From: Candidatus Neomicrothrix parvicella RN1
GTDB taxonomy: Bacteria; Actinomycetota; Acidimicrobiia; Acidimicrobiales; VFJN01
Length of the DNA: 41,152 bases
Direction of reading: 5' to 3'
Assembly (NCBI GenBank): GCA_945898515.1
Contig: CAMDIH010000015.1
Location: 1-41,152, forward strand
Under the pieces are notes generated by a model. The model was not told where the DNA came from, made no database searches, and was given only the letters and a program-made list of their open reading frames with translations. How positions within the stretch are numbered: the stretch's first letter is position 1; the number at the start of each line of letters is the position of its first letter. Shown piece after piece: positions 16,121-24,089 of the stretch. The translations under genes were made by a program, and so were the position numbers.

Positions 16121-16977
16121 TCGGCGGCGACCCAGGGGCCATCCAGGTCCCCGCCCTGGGCTCGACCCTCCTGGTCGAGTTTACGAAGGTGAGCCCAAAC
16201 GGTGGCGGCGGCCATTGGACGTAACTCTTCGACGATGTCGGTGTAGAGCGATGCCACGATGGCATCCACCGTGGTAGGTGTGCCCCGCTCGAGCACCTTG
16301 AGAATCTGCGACTCCCGCTGGCGTCGGTGCTGAAGGTACTCGTCGATCTTGGCGAGTGGCTCGCCGATGAGATGGCCGTGACCCGGGGCGATTGCGTTGA
16401 GCCGAGGCCGGTGATCCTTGAGCCGCTCGAGGTGCTGGAGATAGACCGCCATGTCGCCATCGGGGGGGCGGATCACCACCGTAGAGCCGTTCATGATGTG
16501 ATCGCCGGAGAAGAGCAGGCGTTCCTGCTCGAGAAGGAAACACAGATGGTTCGACGCATGGCCGGGGGTGTGCAGTGCCCGCAACACGAACTCGGTGGCC
16601 TCGATGCGGTCGCCCTCGGCGAGGGGACGGTCGATGATGAGGCCGTCGCGGCTATCGAAGGCCAGTACCTCTGCTCCGGTGCGCTTCTTCAGGCCCGCCA
16701 CGCCCGGCGCGTGGTCCTCGTGGGTGTGGGTGCACACGATCCAACGGATCCGGTCGCTACCGCAGGCCACGATGGCATCAAGATGAGGGTCGTTGGCGGG
16801 GCCGGGGTCGATCACCACGATCTCATCGATCCCAACGAGATAGGTGTTGGTGCCCGGCCCTGTCATCATCCCGGGGTTGGGGGCCACGATGCGGCGCACC
16901 AGAGGGCTGAGGGCGCTGGGCACCCCGGGCACGAGTGACGGCGGACGCGGGGGATCGACTTCGGTGGTGTCGGTCAC
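16111..16977 (-). CDS. MBL-fold metallo-hydrolase (LACTB2-like)
   Basis: 288 residues. The metal-binding motif HTHEDHAPG, then LHTPGHASNH, FSGDHIMNG and APGHGHLI supply the dinuclear site of metallo-beta-lactamase-fold hydrolases. A C-terminal winged-helix segment (YLQHRRQRESQILKVLERG to WAHLRKLDQEG) matches LACTB2-like proteins, some of which are nucleases. The track ORF is much longer upstream; I chose GTG 16977, which overlaps the NUDIX stop by 4 bp (GTGA). Third gene of the fxsA-NUDIX-MBL operon. Confidence 0.88.
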   Translation of the reverse strand: MTDTTEVDPPRPPSLVPGVPSALSPLVRRIVAPNPGMMTGPGTNTYLVGIDEIVVIDPGPANDPHLDAIVACGSDRIRWIVCTHTHEDHAPGVAGLKKRTGAEVLAFDSRDGLIIDRPLAEGDRIEATEFVLRALHTPGHASNHLCFLLEQERLLFSGDHIMNGSTVVIRPPDGDMAVYLQHLERLKDHRPRLNAIAPGHGHLIGEPLAKIDEYLQHRRQRESQILKVLERGTPTTVDAIVASLYTDIVEELRPMAAATVWAHLRKLDQEGRAQGGDLDGPWVAADQG

Positions 16978-17711
16978 GCCATACCGCGGTTCGCCCCGGT
17001 TGGTACGCTGGGTTGGACAGCCATCAACTCGTCGGTGGTGGCGAAGCGGCCGATATCTTCGAGGCAACTGATGGTCGGGAGAATCATGGCGAAGCCGCCT
17101 GCTGCGTGGCGGGCGAGGGCATCCGTCGGGCGCACCCATTCGCTGCTGATGAGTTCGATGTTGTCGTGAGCGTAGACCTGACCGTGCGGGGCACGGGCTA
17201 GGAAGAATCGGGTGTCGTACCGCTTCGGCGCCCCTTCGGGGGTGATCCAGTGGGCCACATAGTGAACGTGGCTGAGGCTGAGCATCAGGTCTTCCTGCTC
17301 GAGGATGGCTAGGAGCGATCGCTGTCCGGCGTGCAGCGCCAACCGATGCTCGGCTAAGCGCGCCACCAGGGAGGGGTCGAGGCGCAAACTGGTGCCGTCG
17401 GGGTGGCAGGCCAGAAGCACCCCGGCTTCCTCGAAACTCTCGCGCACGGCGGCAATCCAATAGGCCAGGCCCCCCCGGTTGAGGCCGAGCTGCGCCGCCG
17501 CTCCCGAACCCGACAGATCGCGGGCGCGTGCGGCCAGGGCAGGGTCGTGATCGGAGGGGTCCAGGACTCCCCCCGGAAAGACATGCACGCTGCCGAAGGC
17601 GGTGCGAGGGTGGCGGCGGAGCATGAAGACTTCAAGGGGGCGCTCGGCGTGGTCGCCGTCTCGCACCAGCATCATCGTGGCGCCATCGCGCGTAAGCACC
17701 GGTGGGGTCAT
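16974..17711 (-). CDS. NUDIX hydrolase (NUDT19-like)
   Basis: 245 residues from the ATG that overlaps the fxsA stop (ATGA). The NUDIX box is split by a long insertion: FPGGVLDPSDHD, then about 40 residues, then AAVRESFEEAGVLL with the REx2EE metal ligands. This split arrangement occurs in NUDT19-type proteins, which hydrolyse CoA derivatives, so an acyl-CoA or CoA diphosphatase is possible. Substrate is inference. Flanked by 4-bp overlaps on both sides, so tightly cotranslated. Confidence 0.85.
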   Translation of the reverse strand: MTPPVLTRDGATMMLVRDGDHAERPLEVFMLRRHPRTAFGSVHVFPGGVLDPSDHDPALAARARDLSGSGAAAQLGLNRGGLAYWIAAVRESFEEAGVLLACHPDGTSLRLDPSLVARLAEHRLALHAGQRSLLAILEQEDLMLSLSHVHYVAHWITPEGAPKRYDTRFFLARAPHGQVYAHDNIELISSEWVRPTDALARHAAGGFAMILPTISCLEDIGRFATTDELMAVQPSVPTGANRGMA

Positions 17712-18181
17712 GGGCCGAGCCGCGGCCGCTCTGGCGGGTCCTCCCAGCCCTCCGCCTCCCACACCGTGCCCGTGACGGGATTGGATTGTGTGCTTCCAGC
17801 CACCACCCGGCTCAGCAAGCTATCGCCGGCGGTGATTCGTCGGAGCACCATGGTTCGCGCGGCCGCTCGAGTGGGCGGGAGCAGCAGCACGATGGCCAGG
17901 CCGTCGGAGATGAAGCCCGGGGCGATCATCAAGGCGCAGGCCAGCAGCACGAGAGCGCCGTCGATGATCTCGACGGAGGGCAGAGCACCGGAACGCACGG
18001 GGGTCCGCAAACGGCGCAGCGCGCCGAGCCCGGCCATCTTGGCGAGCCAGAAGCCCATGAAAGAGATGGCGAGCAGCAGGAGGATGGTTTCGGGGAGGCC
18101 GATCACTTTGGCCACCTGCAGGATCACGTACAACTCAATGAGCGGTGCGACGAGAAACACCAGCACCAACGCCAGAACCAT
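17708..18181 (-). CDS. fxsA: FxsA family inner-membrane protein
   Basis: 157 residues. Matches FxsA by its start VFLVAPLIELYVILQVAKVIG, then FLAKMAG-like WLAKMAGLGALRR and ALMIAPGFISDGLAIVLLLPPTR. Three to four membrane segments, then a polar C-terminal tail. The family is linked in E. coli to exclusion of phage T7 by F plasmid; its cellular role is unknown. ATG 18181 has TAGGCT 6 nt upstream. First gene of the operon with NUDIX and MBL genes. Confidence 0.88.
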   Translation of the reverse strand: MVLALVLVFLVAPLIELYVILQVAKVIGLPETILLLLAISFMGFWLAKMAGLGALRRLRTPVRSGALPSVEIIDGALVLLACALMIAPGFISDGLAIVLLLPPTRAAARTMVLRRITAGDSLLSRVVAGSTQSNPVTGTVWEAEGWEDPPERPRLGP

Positions 18182-18187
18182 CGCGTC

Positions 18188-18193
18188 AGCCTA
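18188..18193 (-). promoter_or_regulatory. Putative -10 of leaderless fxsA operon
   Basis: TAGGCT 6 nt before ATG 18181. Confidence 0.5.
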
Positions 18194-18240
18194 CCGGCGA
18201 GCCTTTCGAGGGCCCCGCTGACCGGGGACGCTTGTCGCTA

Positions 18241-18501
18241 TTAGTTCAAGCGGCTGAGGGCCTGCTTGCGCTCGCTCTCACTCAAGCCACCCCAGATCCC
18301 GTGCGGCTCTCGGATGCGAAAGGCGTAATTCAGACAGGCACGACGCACGGAGCAGGTGGTGCAGATGTCCTTGGCGCGGTTCTCTCGCTGCAGTTTTTCT
18401 TCCTTGCGCTCAAAATGAGCCGGTGGGAAGAAAATTTCGGCCTGGGGCCCCCGACAGGCGGCTTTCATCTGCCATGTCTGTTCGACACTCTGGATGCTCA
18501 C
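18241..18501 (-). CDS. WhiB-family transcription factor
   Basis: 86 residues from GTG 18501 (GAGGGGAG just upstream); the longer track ORF start is less likely. The four cluster cysteines are present: KAACRG, then DICTTCSVRRAC (C-x2-C-x5-C), followed by the beta-turn GIWGG and a basic tail for DNA contact. WhiB proteins bind a redox/NO-sensitive [4Fe-4S] cluster and usually act with the housekeeping sigma factor. Length and spacing resemble WhiB1/WhiB2/WhiB4-type members; the paralogue cannot be fixed. Located two genes from an ArsA-like ATPase pair, as whiB4 is in mycobacteria. Confidence 0.93.
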   Translation of the reverse strand: MSIQSVEQTWQMKAACRGPQAEIFFPPAHFERKEEKLQRENRAKDICTTCSVRRACLNYAFRIREPHGIWGGLSESERKQALSRLN

Positions 18502-18696
18502 ATGTCTCCCCTCGTCCCAGCGCGACCCTATCCCTGCGGCATTTGGACCATCAAGGGGAAATATTCGCGAGCGTTTTGCCACCTTTCGCGAGCACTTCCG
18601 GCGGAGGTCGGGTACCGGAACGCCCGTACCTCAGCCCGGCTGTCTCGGGGGCGGAGGATGAGATAAGCCCCCACGACCGGTCTGAGCCCATTCGCT

Positions 18697-19992
18697 TTAG
18701 AGAGATCCGCCCTCGTGGGGTTGGAGGTCTGCGGCGTGAGGTTCAACTTCCAGGAGCAGACCATCGATCGCCACCACCCGAACTTCCTGGTTGAGCTCGA
18801 TAGGGGTCGCCCGATTCGTGCGCGCCCGCCACGGCGCACCGCGCACCAGCACAATCCCATCGGGGGCTATCCGACTGGCGGCCGCGCCGACCTCCCCCAG
18901 GATCCATTCCCGACCGATCGTGGGAGTGGAGAACCGGGTGCGGATCATCGCGGGCATGCCACCAACCATCGCGATGGTCACACCCACCACCGCCACCGCC
19001 ACCGTGATCCACGACAGCGAGAGTCCGTTGTAGAGCAGCAGCGAACCCGCCGTGAGACACACGAAGCCGACGCCGCTCCACAAGCGCGGCACCCCCGTCT
19101 GAACGTCAATGGCGAAGCCAATGATGGCGACGAGCAGTAGTCCGATCGCAACGGGATTGGTGGGGAGGGCGGCGAGGCCATAACTGCCGAGCAACAGGCA
19201 GCTAGCCCCCACCATGCCGGCCACCCCAATCCCGGCGGTGAACAGTTCGAAGATCATCAGAGCCAGCCCGATCAAGAACAGCAGGTAGGCCACAGGCGGG
19301 CTCGCCACCGTGTGGAGGAGTTGGCTAGTGAGGGGCAACTGCCCGAAGCGGGCCTGGGTCACGGGTTCGCGACGTCGGTCGGGCCCTTCACCCACGGTCT
19401 TCGTCTCGAAGCCATCGAGGTCCAGGAGGAAGGCCCCAATGGTGGGCGCAGCGTTGTCGGCCACCCCGACCGCTACGGCGTCCCTGGCGTTGACCGTGTC
19501 CCCCACGGCGGCATCGCCCCCCAGACCATCGGGACCGAGAAGGGCCGGGGTGATCTCGACCCGACTGCCGGGGGCCACTCCGACGGTGCGCGCGGCGGCG
19601 AGGAGGTCCGTGGTCCCGCCGCGCGCCTGACTTCCCGAGGGGCCAACCCACACATCAACCGGCACCGTCGAGGCCCGGATACGAGCCACCAACTCATCCA
19701 GGAGCGCGTCCGACACCACGGCGCCGCCGCTGTTGAGTTGGAGGACGAGGGCGATGGCGTCGTCGCGCTCGGCCTTGTCGATCTGCGTGCTGATGAAGTC
19801 CACCAGGATGTTGTCGATGAGGCCGCTCACTTCGACGACGGATACAACACCAGGATCATCCGCCGTCGGTTCGGCATCCTGGGCGTTCGCCGTTTGAGCC
19901 AGGAGGCCGAGCAGTACCGCCACTTGTACCAGCAAGGCGGCGACCCTGGGTAGCGTCTTCGATCGTGGATCCAGTGCGGTTCTTTCAAGCAT
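18697..19992 (-). CDS. NfeD-family membrane protein with degenerate ClpP-type protease domain
   Basis: 431 residues. A cleavable signal peptide (VAALLVQVAVLLGLLAQTANAQ) leads to a ClpP-like domain (VVEVSGLIDNILVDFI, VLQLNSGGAVVS), then four to five membrane helices (residues 225-350) and a C-terminal OB-fold NfeD domain. Where active members have an ASAGT-like nucleophile segment this one reads QARGGTTDLL, with no Ser at that point, and the region normally carrying the catalytic Lys is shortened. It is therefore probably not a protease. ATG 19992 overlaps the divergent ATPase gene by 28 bp. Confidence 0.85.
   Translation of the reverse strand: MLERTALDPRSKTLPRVAALLVQVAVLLGLLAQTANAQDAEPTADDPGVVSVVEVSGLIDNILVDFISTQIDKAERDDAIALVLQLNSGGAVVSDALLDELVARIRASTVPVDVWVGPSGSQARGGTTDLLAAARTVGVAPGSRVEITPALLGPDGLGGDAAVGDTVNARDAVAVGVADNAAPTIGAFLLDLDGFETKTVGEGPDRRREPVTQARFGQLPLTSQLLHTVASPPVAYLLFLIGLALMIFELFTAGIGVAGMVGASCLLLGSYGLAALPTNPVAIGLLLVAIIGFAIDVQTGVPRLWSGVGFVCLTAGSLLLYNGLSLSWITVAVAVVGVTIAMVGGMPAMIRTRFSTPTIGREWILGEVGAAASRIAPDGIVLVRGAPWRARTNRATPIELNQEVRVVAIDGLLLEVEPHAADLQPHEGGSL
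19951..19956 (+). promoter_or_regulatory. Putative -10 of leaderless arsA-like operon
   Basis: TAGCGT 8 nt before GTG 19965. It lies inside the signal-peptide coding region of the divergent nfeD gene. Confidence 0.4.
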
Positions 19993-20933
19993 CTCGGCTC
20001 ATCATCGTGGCCGGGAAGGGCGGCGTGGGCAAAACGGTGGTCAGCGCCGTGCTGGCGAAAGCGGCGGCCCGGCTGGGTCTTTCCACGTTGGTGGTGGAGG
20101 TGGAGGGCAAGTCTGGGCTGGCCACCATGTTCGGGCAGCCGCCCTTGGGCTACGACGAAGTGGTGCTTTCTGCCGGTGGTGGCCCCCTCGGGGAGGGCGA
20201 GGTGCGGGCCCGCACGCTCACCCCCGATGACGCCCTCTTGGACTACCTCCGCGACCATGGGCTCTCCCGCATCTCTAACCGGCTGGTTTCCTCCGGTGCC
20301 CTTGACGTGGTGGCCACTGCGGCACCAGGTATCAAGGACATTCTCATCCTCGGGAAGGTGAAGCAGCTGGAGCGACACGATGCGGTGGACTTGGTGGTGC
20401 TCGACGCGCCGGCGGCGGGGCATGCGGTGACCTTCCTGCAGGCCGCCCGGGCTCTGCTGGACACCGTCAGCGTGGGGCCGATCAACGCCCAAGCCAAGGA
20501 TGTGGCGGCCATGCTCACCGACCATGCCCGCTGTCGGGTCGTGCTCGTCACTCTCCCCGAGGAGACACCGGTAAACGAACTGGTGGAGACGGCCTTCAGC
20601 CTGGAGGACCGGGTGGGGGTGGGCCTGGCTCCGGTGGTGGTCAACGGGATCTACGACCCGGTGGTGGGCCTCTCGGTGGCCCCGGGGGCGGCGGCCGAGG
20701 CTGCGGGAGTCACCGTGGCGAGCGAAGAGGCGGCCTCACTCCGGGCCGCCGCCACCTTCCGGCAGGATCGGATGCGGCTCCAGGACGAGCAGTTGATCCG
20801 GCTGGCCGAGCGACTGCCGTTGTCGCAACTCCGGCTGCCGTTTGTCTTCAGCACCGACATCGGTCCGGCCGAACTTGACCATCTGGCCGACCGGCTCCTG
20901 GCCGAAATCGCCGCGCTGGCGGAGCCAGTGTGA
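19965..20933 (+). CDS. ArsA/GET3-like ATPase, first of a pair
   Basis: 322 residues. Deviant Walker A AGKGGVGKTVVSAVLA with the signature Lys, Switch I-like VVEVEGKSGLATMFG and Walker B-type LVVLDAPAAGHA. It lacks the cysteines and length of true arsenite pumps. The arrangement resembles mycobacterial Rv3680/Rv3679, reported to form an ATPase complex, next to whiB4. GTG 19965 chosen; GTG 19974 is possible. Stop overlaps the next gene's start by 4 bp (GTGA), so the two are coupled and probably form a heterodimer. Cytoplasmic, perhaps membrane-associated; client unknown. Confidence 0.88.
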   Translation: MDPVRFFQASRLIIVAGKGGVGKTVVSAVLAKAAARLGLSTLVVEVEGKSGLATMFGQPPLGYDEVVLSAGGGPLGEGEVRARTLTPDDALLDYLRDHGLSRISNRLVSSGALDVVATAAPGIKDILILGKVKQLERHDAVDLVVLDAPAAGHAVTFLQAARALLDTVSVGPINAQAKDVAAMLTDHARCRVVLVTLPEETPVNELVETAFSLEDRVGVGLAPVVVNGIYDPVVGLSVAPGAAAEAAGVTVASEEAASLRAAATFRQDRMRLQDEQLIRLAERLPLSQLRLPFVFSTDIGPAELDHLADRLLAEIAALAEPV

Positions 20934-22015
20934 TGGCGCACTCCGCTTCCCTGAGCGAGTTGCTCCAACAGCGCCGGATTCTGGTGTGCTGCGGCTCCGG
21001 CGGGGTGGGGAAGACCACCACCGCGGCGGTATTGGCTCTCAGCGCCGCTCGTTTCGGACGCCGTGCCGTGGTGGTCACCATCGATCCCGCCAAGCGGTTG
21101 GCCGACGCCCTGGGTCTCGATGGCCTCACGGGCACGCCCACGCGTATTGAGGGCGACTGGTCGGGGGAACTCTTCGCCATGATGCTCGACACCAAGAGCA
21201 CGTTCGACGGTCTGGTGGTGGCCAATGCGTCGAGTGCCGAACAGGGTCAGCGCATCCTCGACAACCGCTTTTACAAGAACATTTCCGGGGCGCTGTCGGG
21301 TACGCAGGAGTACATGGCGATGGAAAAGTTGTACGAACTTCACCAGCGCACCGATTTTGACCTGATCGTGGTGGATACTCCCCCCACCCGCCATGCCCTT
21401 GATTTCATCGACGCTCCGCGGCGGTTATCCAGGTTCCTTGATCACCGGCTGTTTCGGGTGGTCATCTCTCCGGGTCGCGGCATGATGCGGGCGGTGAACG
21501 TGGCCGCCCAGACGTTTTTGCGGACGGTGGCCAAGGTGGTGGGTGCGGAGGTGATCGACGATGCCGTAGCGTTCTTTCAGGCTTTTGACGGGATGGAGGA
21601 AGGGTTTCGGGAGCGGGCCACCGCGGTGGCGGAACTGCTCTCCGATGACGACACCGCCTTTGTGCTGGTGGCCTCGCCGCGTCGCGACACGATTGATGAA
21701 GCCCGCTATTTCGCCGAAACGCTCGCCGAAGCCGGCATCGCCGTGCGGGCATTGGTGGTGAACCGGATGCATCCGCGCTTTGGCAGGGGGGTGGCTGGCC
21801 GCGCGCAAGAGCAGGCCGACACCCGGCAGGGCACCGACCTCGGCGGCCTCTACCAGAACCTGGCCGACTTCGAACTAGTGGCCTCTCGCCAAGAAGAACA
21901 CCTTGCCGGTCTGACCGAAGCGGTGTACCCCGCCCCGGTGGCGCGCGTTCCGTTCCTCGCCAGCGATGTGCACGACCTCGATGGGCTGAGCGAGGTGGCC
22001 GAGCACCTGCTCTGA
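20930..22015 (+). CDS. ArsA/GET3-like ATPase, second of a pair
   Basis: 361 residues. P-loop CCGSGGVGKTTTAAVLALSA: the first Lys of the KGGxGKT motif is Ser, unlike its partner. Switch I-type VVVTIDPAKRLADALG and Walker B-type LIVVDTPPTRHALDFID follow, then a helical insertion with KLYELHQRTDFD just before it. Starts with GTG inside the partner's stop; ATG 20933 is an alternative. The asymmetry of the two P-loops fits a heterodimer in which each subunit has a distinct role. An arsenic role is not supported. Confidence 0.88.
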   Translation: MMAHSASLSELLQQRRILVCCGSGGVGKTTTAAVLALSAARFGRRAVVVTIDPAKRLADALGLDGLTGTPTRIEGDWSGELFAMMLDTKSTFDGLVVANASSAEQGQRILDNRFYKNISGALSGTQEYMAMEKLYELHQRTDFDLIVVDTPPTRHALDFIDAPRRLSRFLDHRLFRVVISPGRGMMRAVNVAAQTFLRTVAKVVGAEVIDDAVAFFQAFDGMEEGFRERATAVAELLSDDDTAFVLVASPRRDTIDEARYFAETLAEAGIAVRALVVNRMHPRFGRGVAGRAQEQADTRQGTDLGGLYQNLADFELVASRQEEHLAGLTEAVYPAPVARVPFLASDVHDLDGLSEVAEHLL

Positions 22016-22027
22016 GCGGCGCGGCCC

Positions 22028-22381
22028 TTAGGGGGGCGGGGGCTGGGCGTCGGCGAGGGCAGCGGCGGCGTCGCTCACCGTCTCGGTGACCGACACGACG
22101 CGATCGAATCCCGTGGTGTGAAGCAGGCGGGTGAGGGTGGGGCGGCCGCAGGCCACCGCCACATCGCCGCCGGCCTCCCGGGCGCGGCGGATGCCGCCAA
22201 TGAGAGCGCCGAGGCCGGCGGAATCCATGAAAGGCACCGACGTGAGGTCGATGAGAAGACAGCTCCCTTCGTCCAGGGCGCCGAGGGCTTCGCGAAATAC
22301 GCTCACGGTGTACGCGTCGAGTTCCCCGACGGGGCGGCACAGCGTGTAGTCGGAAGTGTGTTCTATCTGGATCTCGAGCAC
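22028..22381 (-). CDS. STAS-domain anti-anti-sigma factor
   Basis: 117 residues from GTG 22381 with AGGGGGA upstream; the track ORF's extra N-terminus is probably not coding. One STAS domain (LCRPVGELDAYTVSVFREAL, LLIDLTSVPFMDSAGLGALIGG) with the phosphorylatable Ser in MDSAGLG, as in SpoIIAA/RsbV. It would bind an anti-sigma kinase when unphosphorylated. No anti-sigma kinase or sigma factor is in the window. Divergent from the receiver gene; TACGAT at 22409-22414 is a plausible -10. Confidence 0.88.
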   Translation of the reverse strand: MLEIQIEHTSDYTLCRPVGELDAYTVSVFREALGALDEGSCLLIDLTSVPFMDSAGLGALIGGIRRAREAGGDVAVACGRPTLTRLLHTTGFDRVVSVTETVSDAAAALADAQPPPP

Positions 22382-22466
22382 AGAATCCCCCTGGGCCGCC
22401 GTGGCGAGATCGTAGCCCGGTGTCTGCTCCGGGCGGCGGGGATGGGGTGGGAGGGCGGCGGACGGG

Positions 22467-22472
22467 TAGATT
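22467..22472 (+). promoter_or_regulatory. Putative -10 of leaderless receiver gene
   Basis: TAGATT 6 nt before ATG 22479. Confidence 0.5.
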
Positions 22473-22478
22473 GTTGAG

Positions 22479-22862
22479 ATGCCGCAGGTTCTCGTTGCCA
22501 CTGATGCCGACGCGCTGTACGCGGAGGTGGATGCCGCCCTCGCCGATGAGACCACCACGGTGGAGCGGGTGAGGGCCGGTACGGAGGTCGGGGCGGCGGT
22601 GGCTGGCGGGACCCCCGATCTCGTGGTGATGGATCTTCAGATCGGAAACATGGGGGGTATCGCCACCTGCCTGTACCTGCGCCAGGAGGCGGAGGAGCAG
22701 CGCCTGCCCGCCGTGGCGGTCCTCATGCTGCTTGATCGTGAGGCCGACGTTTTCCTGGCTCGGCGTTCGGGAGCCGACGGGTGGCTCGTCAAGCCACTCG
22801 ACGCCTTTGCGGTACGAGCGGCGGCCACCGCGATCCTGGCCGCCACGCCGGCCACGGCTTAG
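22479..22862 (+). CDS. Stand-alone response-regulator receiver domain
   Basis: 127 residues, only a CheY-like domain. Phospho-acceptor Asp in DLVVMDLQIGNMGG; conserved Lys in GWLVKPLDAFAV. The acidic pair near the N-terminus is weaker (VATDADALY). No output domain follows. Next to a divergent STAS gene, it may belong to a partner-switching or phosphorelay circuit, which is inference. A tRNA follows. Confidence 0.85.
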   Translation: MPQVLVATDADALYAEVDAALADETTTVERVRAGTEVGAAVAGGTPDLVVMDLQIGNMGGIATCLYLRQEAEEQRLPAVAVLMLLDREADVFLARRSGADGWLVKPLDAFAVRAAATAILAATPATA

Positions 22863-22882
22863 GAGCGTCCGGGGTCATGCAC

Positions 22883-22888
22883 TAGCGT
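22883..22888 (+). promoter_or_regulatory. Putative -10 of the tRNA-Pro gene
   Basis: TAGCGT 13 nt before the first tRNA base, placing transcription start a few bases before the mature 5' end. Confidence 0.45.
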
Positions 22889-22901
22889 GACGCCTCCCCA
22901 C

Positions 22902-22975
22902 CGGGTGGTGGCTCAGCTTGGCAGAGCGCTGCGTTCGGGACGCAGAGGTCGGGAGTTCAAATCTCCCCCACCCGA
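22902..22975 (+). tRNA. tRNA-Pro (anticodon CGG)
   Basis: Full cloverleaf by eye: 7-bp acceptor stem CGGGTGG/CCACCCG with discriminator A, anticodon stem CTGCG/CGCAG enclosing loop TTCGGGA (anticodon CGG, codon CCG), and T-arm GGGAG-TTCAAAT-CTCCC. The CCA end is not encoded. CCG is a common Pro codon in this GC-rich genome. Confidence 0.95.
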
Positions 22976-23084
22976 CTCAAGTATTCCCTGGGCGGCGGAT
23001 CGGTGAGTCTTGGTCGGCCTCCGGCGCCCACCGCATTGTCGGCTCGTTCTCGAGGTGGGTTGTGGGTTGCGGGGAAGGCCGACG

Positions 23085-23090
23085 TAACGT
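23085..23090 (+). promoter_or_regulatory. Putative -10 of leaderless DoxX-like gene
   Basis: TAACGT 5 nt before GTG 23096. Confidence 0.4.
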
Positions 23091-23095
23091 CCAGT

Positions 23096-23434
23096 GTGAT
23101 CTTGGTGGTGGGTGCGCTCGTATCAGGACTGTCGTTTCTCTATTACGGGTTCAGGGTGTTGTTTCAGGATGCCGCCAAGGGAGAATTCGAGCGGTACGGC
23201 ATGCCCGCCGTTCGCCAAGTGGTTGGCCTCTTGGAAGTACTCGGCGGGACAGCAGTCATCCTCGGCCTTGCCTTCGCGCCGTTGGGAGCCTTTGCCGCCG
23301 TCGGGCTCACGACGCTGATGGTCCTCGGGCTTATCGTTCGGGTCAGAATCCACGACGCAGTGCGTCTCATGGTCCCCGCCGCGTTGCTCGGCGCGCTGAA
23401 TGTCGTCCTAGCCGTGCTCTTTCTCTCGGCCTGA
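23096..23434 (+). CDS. DoxX-like small membrane protein
   Basis: 112 residues from GTG 23096, chosen because TAACGT precedes it and the upstream part of the track ORF is not membrane-like. Four hydrophobic segments (VILVVGALVSGLSFLYYGFR; VVGLLEVLGGTAVILGLAFA; FAAVGLTTLMVLGLIV; MVPAALLGALNVVLAVLFL). The FERYGMPAVRQVVGLLEVLGG motif is typical of DoxX-like (DoxX_2) proteins. Role unknown; the family is loosely tied to membrane redox functions. It sits between a tRNA and a second DoxX-like gene on the other strand. Confidence 0.78.
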   Translation: MILVVGALVSGLSFLYYGFRVLFQDAAKGEFERYGMPAVRQVVGLLEVLGGTAVILGLAFAPLGAFAAVGLTTLMVLGLIVRVRIHDAVRLMVPAALLGALNVVLAVLFLSA

Positions 23435-23442
23435 CGCGTCGG

Positions 23443-23820
23443 TCAGCGGCTCTTGCCGTTGAGCACGGCTGAGATCGATGCCAGGGAGAAGACCGACAGG
23501 GCGGGCAGGTATTGCTTTACGGGGTCCCCGACCTTTATGTGCATGCCGATCGCCCCGACCATGAAGGCGGCGAGGCCAATCGAGGCGGGTCGGGTCAGCC
23601 GTGGCGACGCATGCCCCACCAGCATCGCCGTGGCCAGGCCGACCTTTGCTGCGCCAACGACATGCATCTGCGTCTCGGAGAGCCCGTACACCTCAAACTC
23701 CTCCTTCATGTTGGTTGCGTCACCGCCTCGATAGCCCGTGTCCTTATTGAACCGGACGAACCAGACATCCAAAATCCAAAGAGCCGCCGCGGTCTGGGCG
23801 AGTTTGCCAATCACATGCAT
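23443..23820 (-). CDS. DoxX-like small membrane protein, second copy
   Basis: 125 residues from ATG 23820, which has GGAAGGA 8 nt upstream and TACGCT at 23854-23859 as a plausible -10. Four hydrophobic segments. EEFEVYGLSETQMHVVGAAKVGLATAMLVG matches the FERYG..R..VGLLEVLGG block of the neighbouring gene, so both belong to the same family. Convergent with that gene (8 bp apart) and divergent from the rhodopsin. Function unknown. Confidence 0.75.
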   Translation of the reverse strand: MHVIGKLAQTAAALWILDVWFVRFNKDTGYRGGDATNMKEEFEVYGLSETQMHVVGAAKVGLATAMLVGHASPRLTRPASIGLAAFMVGAIGMHIKVGDPVKQYLPALSVFSLASISAVLNGKSR

Positions 23821-24041
23821 GGACCAGTTCCTTCCACTAGAGATCAGCCTCCCAGCGTAGGGGTTGGTTGGCCGTTTGCCGCAGCCGAGCGATGAGGTGC
23901 CAGCCATGTGCTCGAAGGCGGTTGGGTCGTGGACGCTGGGCTGTTCGGTTGCCGCGGAAAAGGCGAGCCCCGGTGGTGGCCGGTCGTCTCGATGGGTGCT
24001 CCAATATGGGGCTGGGAGGACCGATTCGGCCGATGGTTCGG

Positions 24042-24047
24042 TAGCGT
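24042..24047 (+). promoter_or_regulatory. Putative -10 of the rhodopsin gene
   Basis: TAGCGT about 43 nt before the chosen ATG, implying a leader of about 36 nt that contains the AAGGAGA ribosome site. Confidence 0.4.
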
Positions 24048-24089
24048 GGGCGGCGAATACAAGGAGTGTCCACCACGAAGGAGACCTTG

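Noticed and set aside
19965-22015. Arsenite efflux ATPase (arsenic resistance)
   Set aside because: No arsB, arsR or arsC nearby and no metal-binding cysteines; the coupled pair fits the GET3-like mycobacterial type better.
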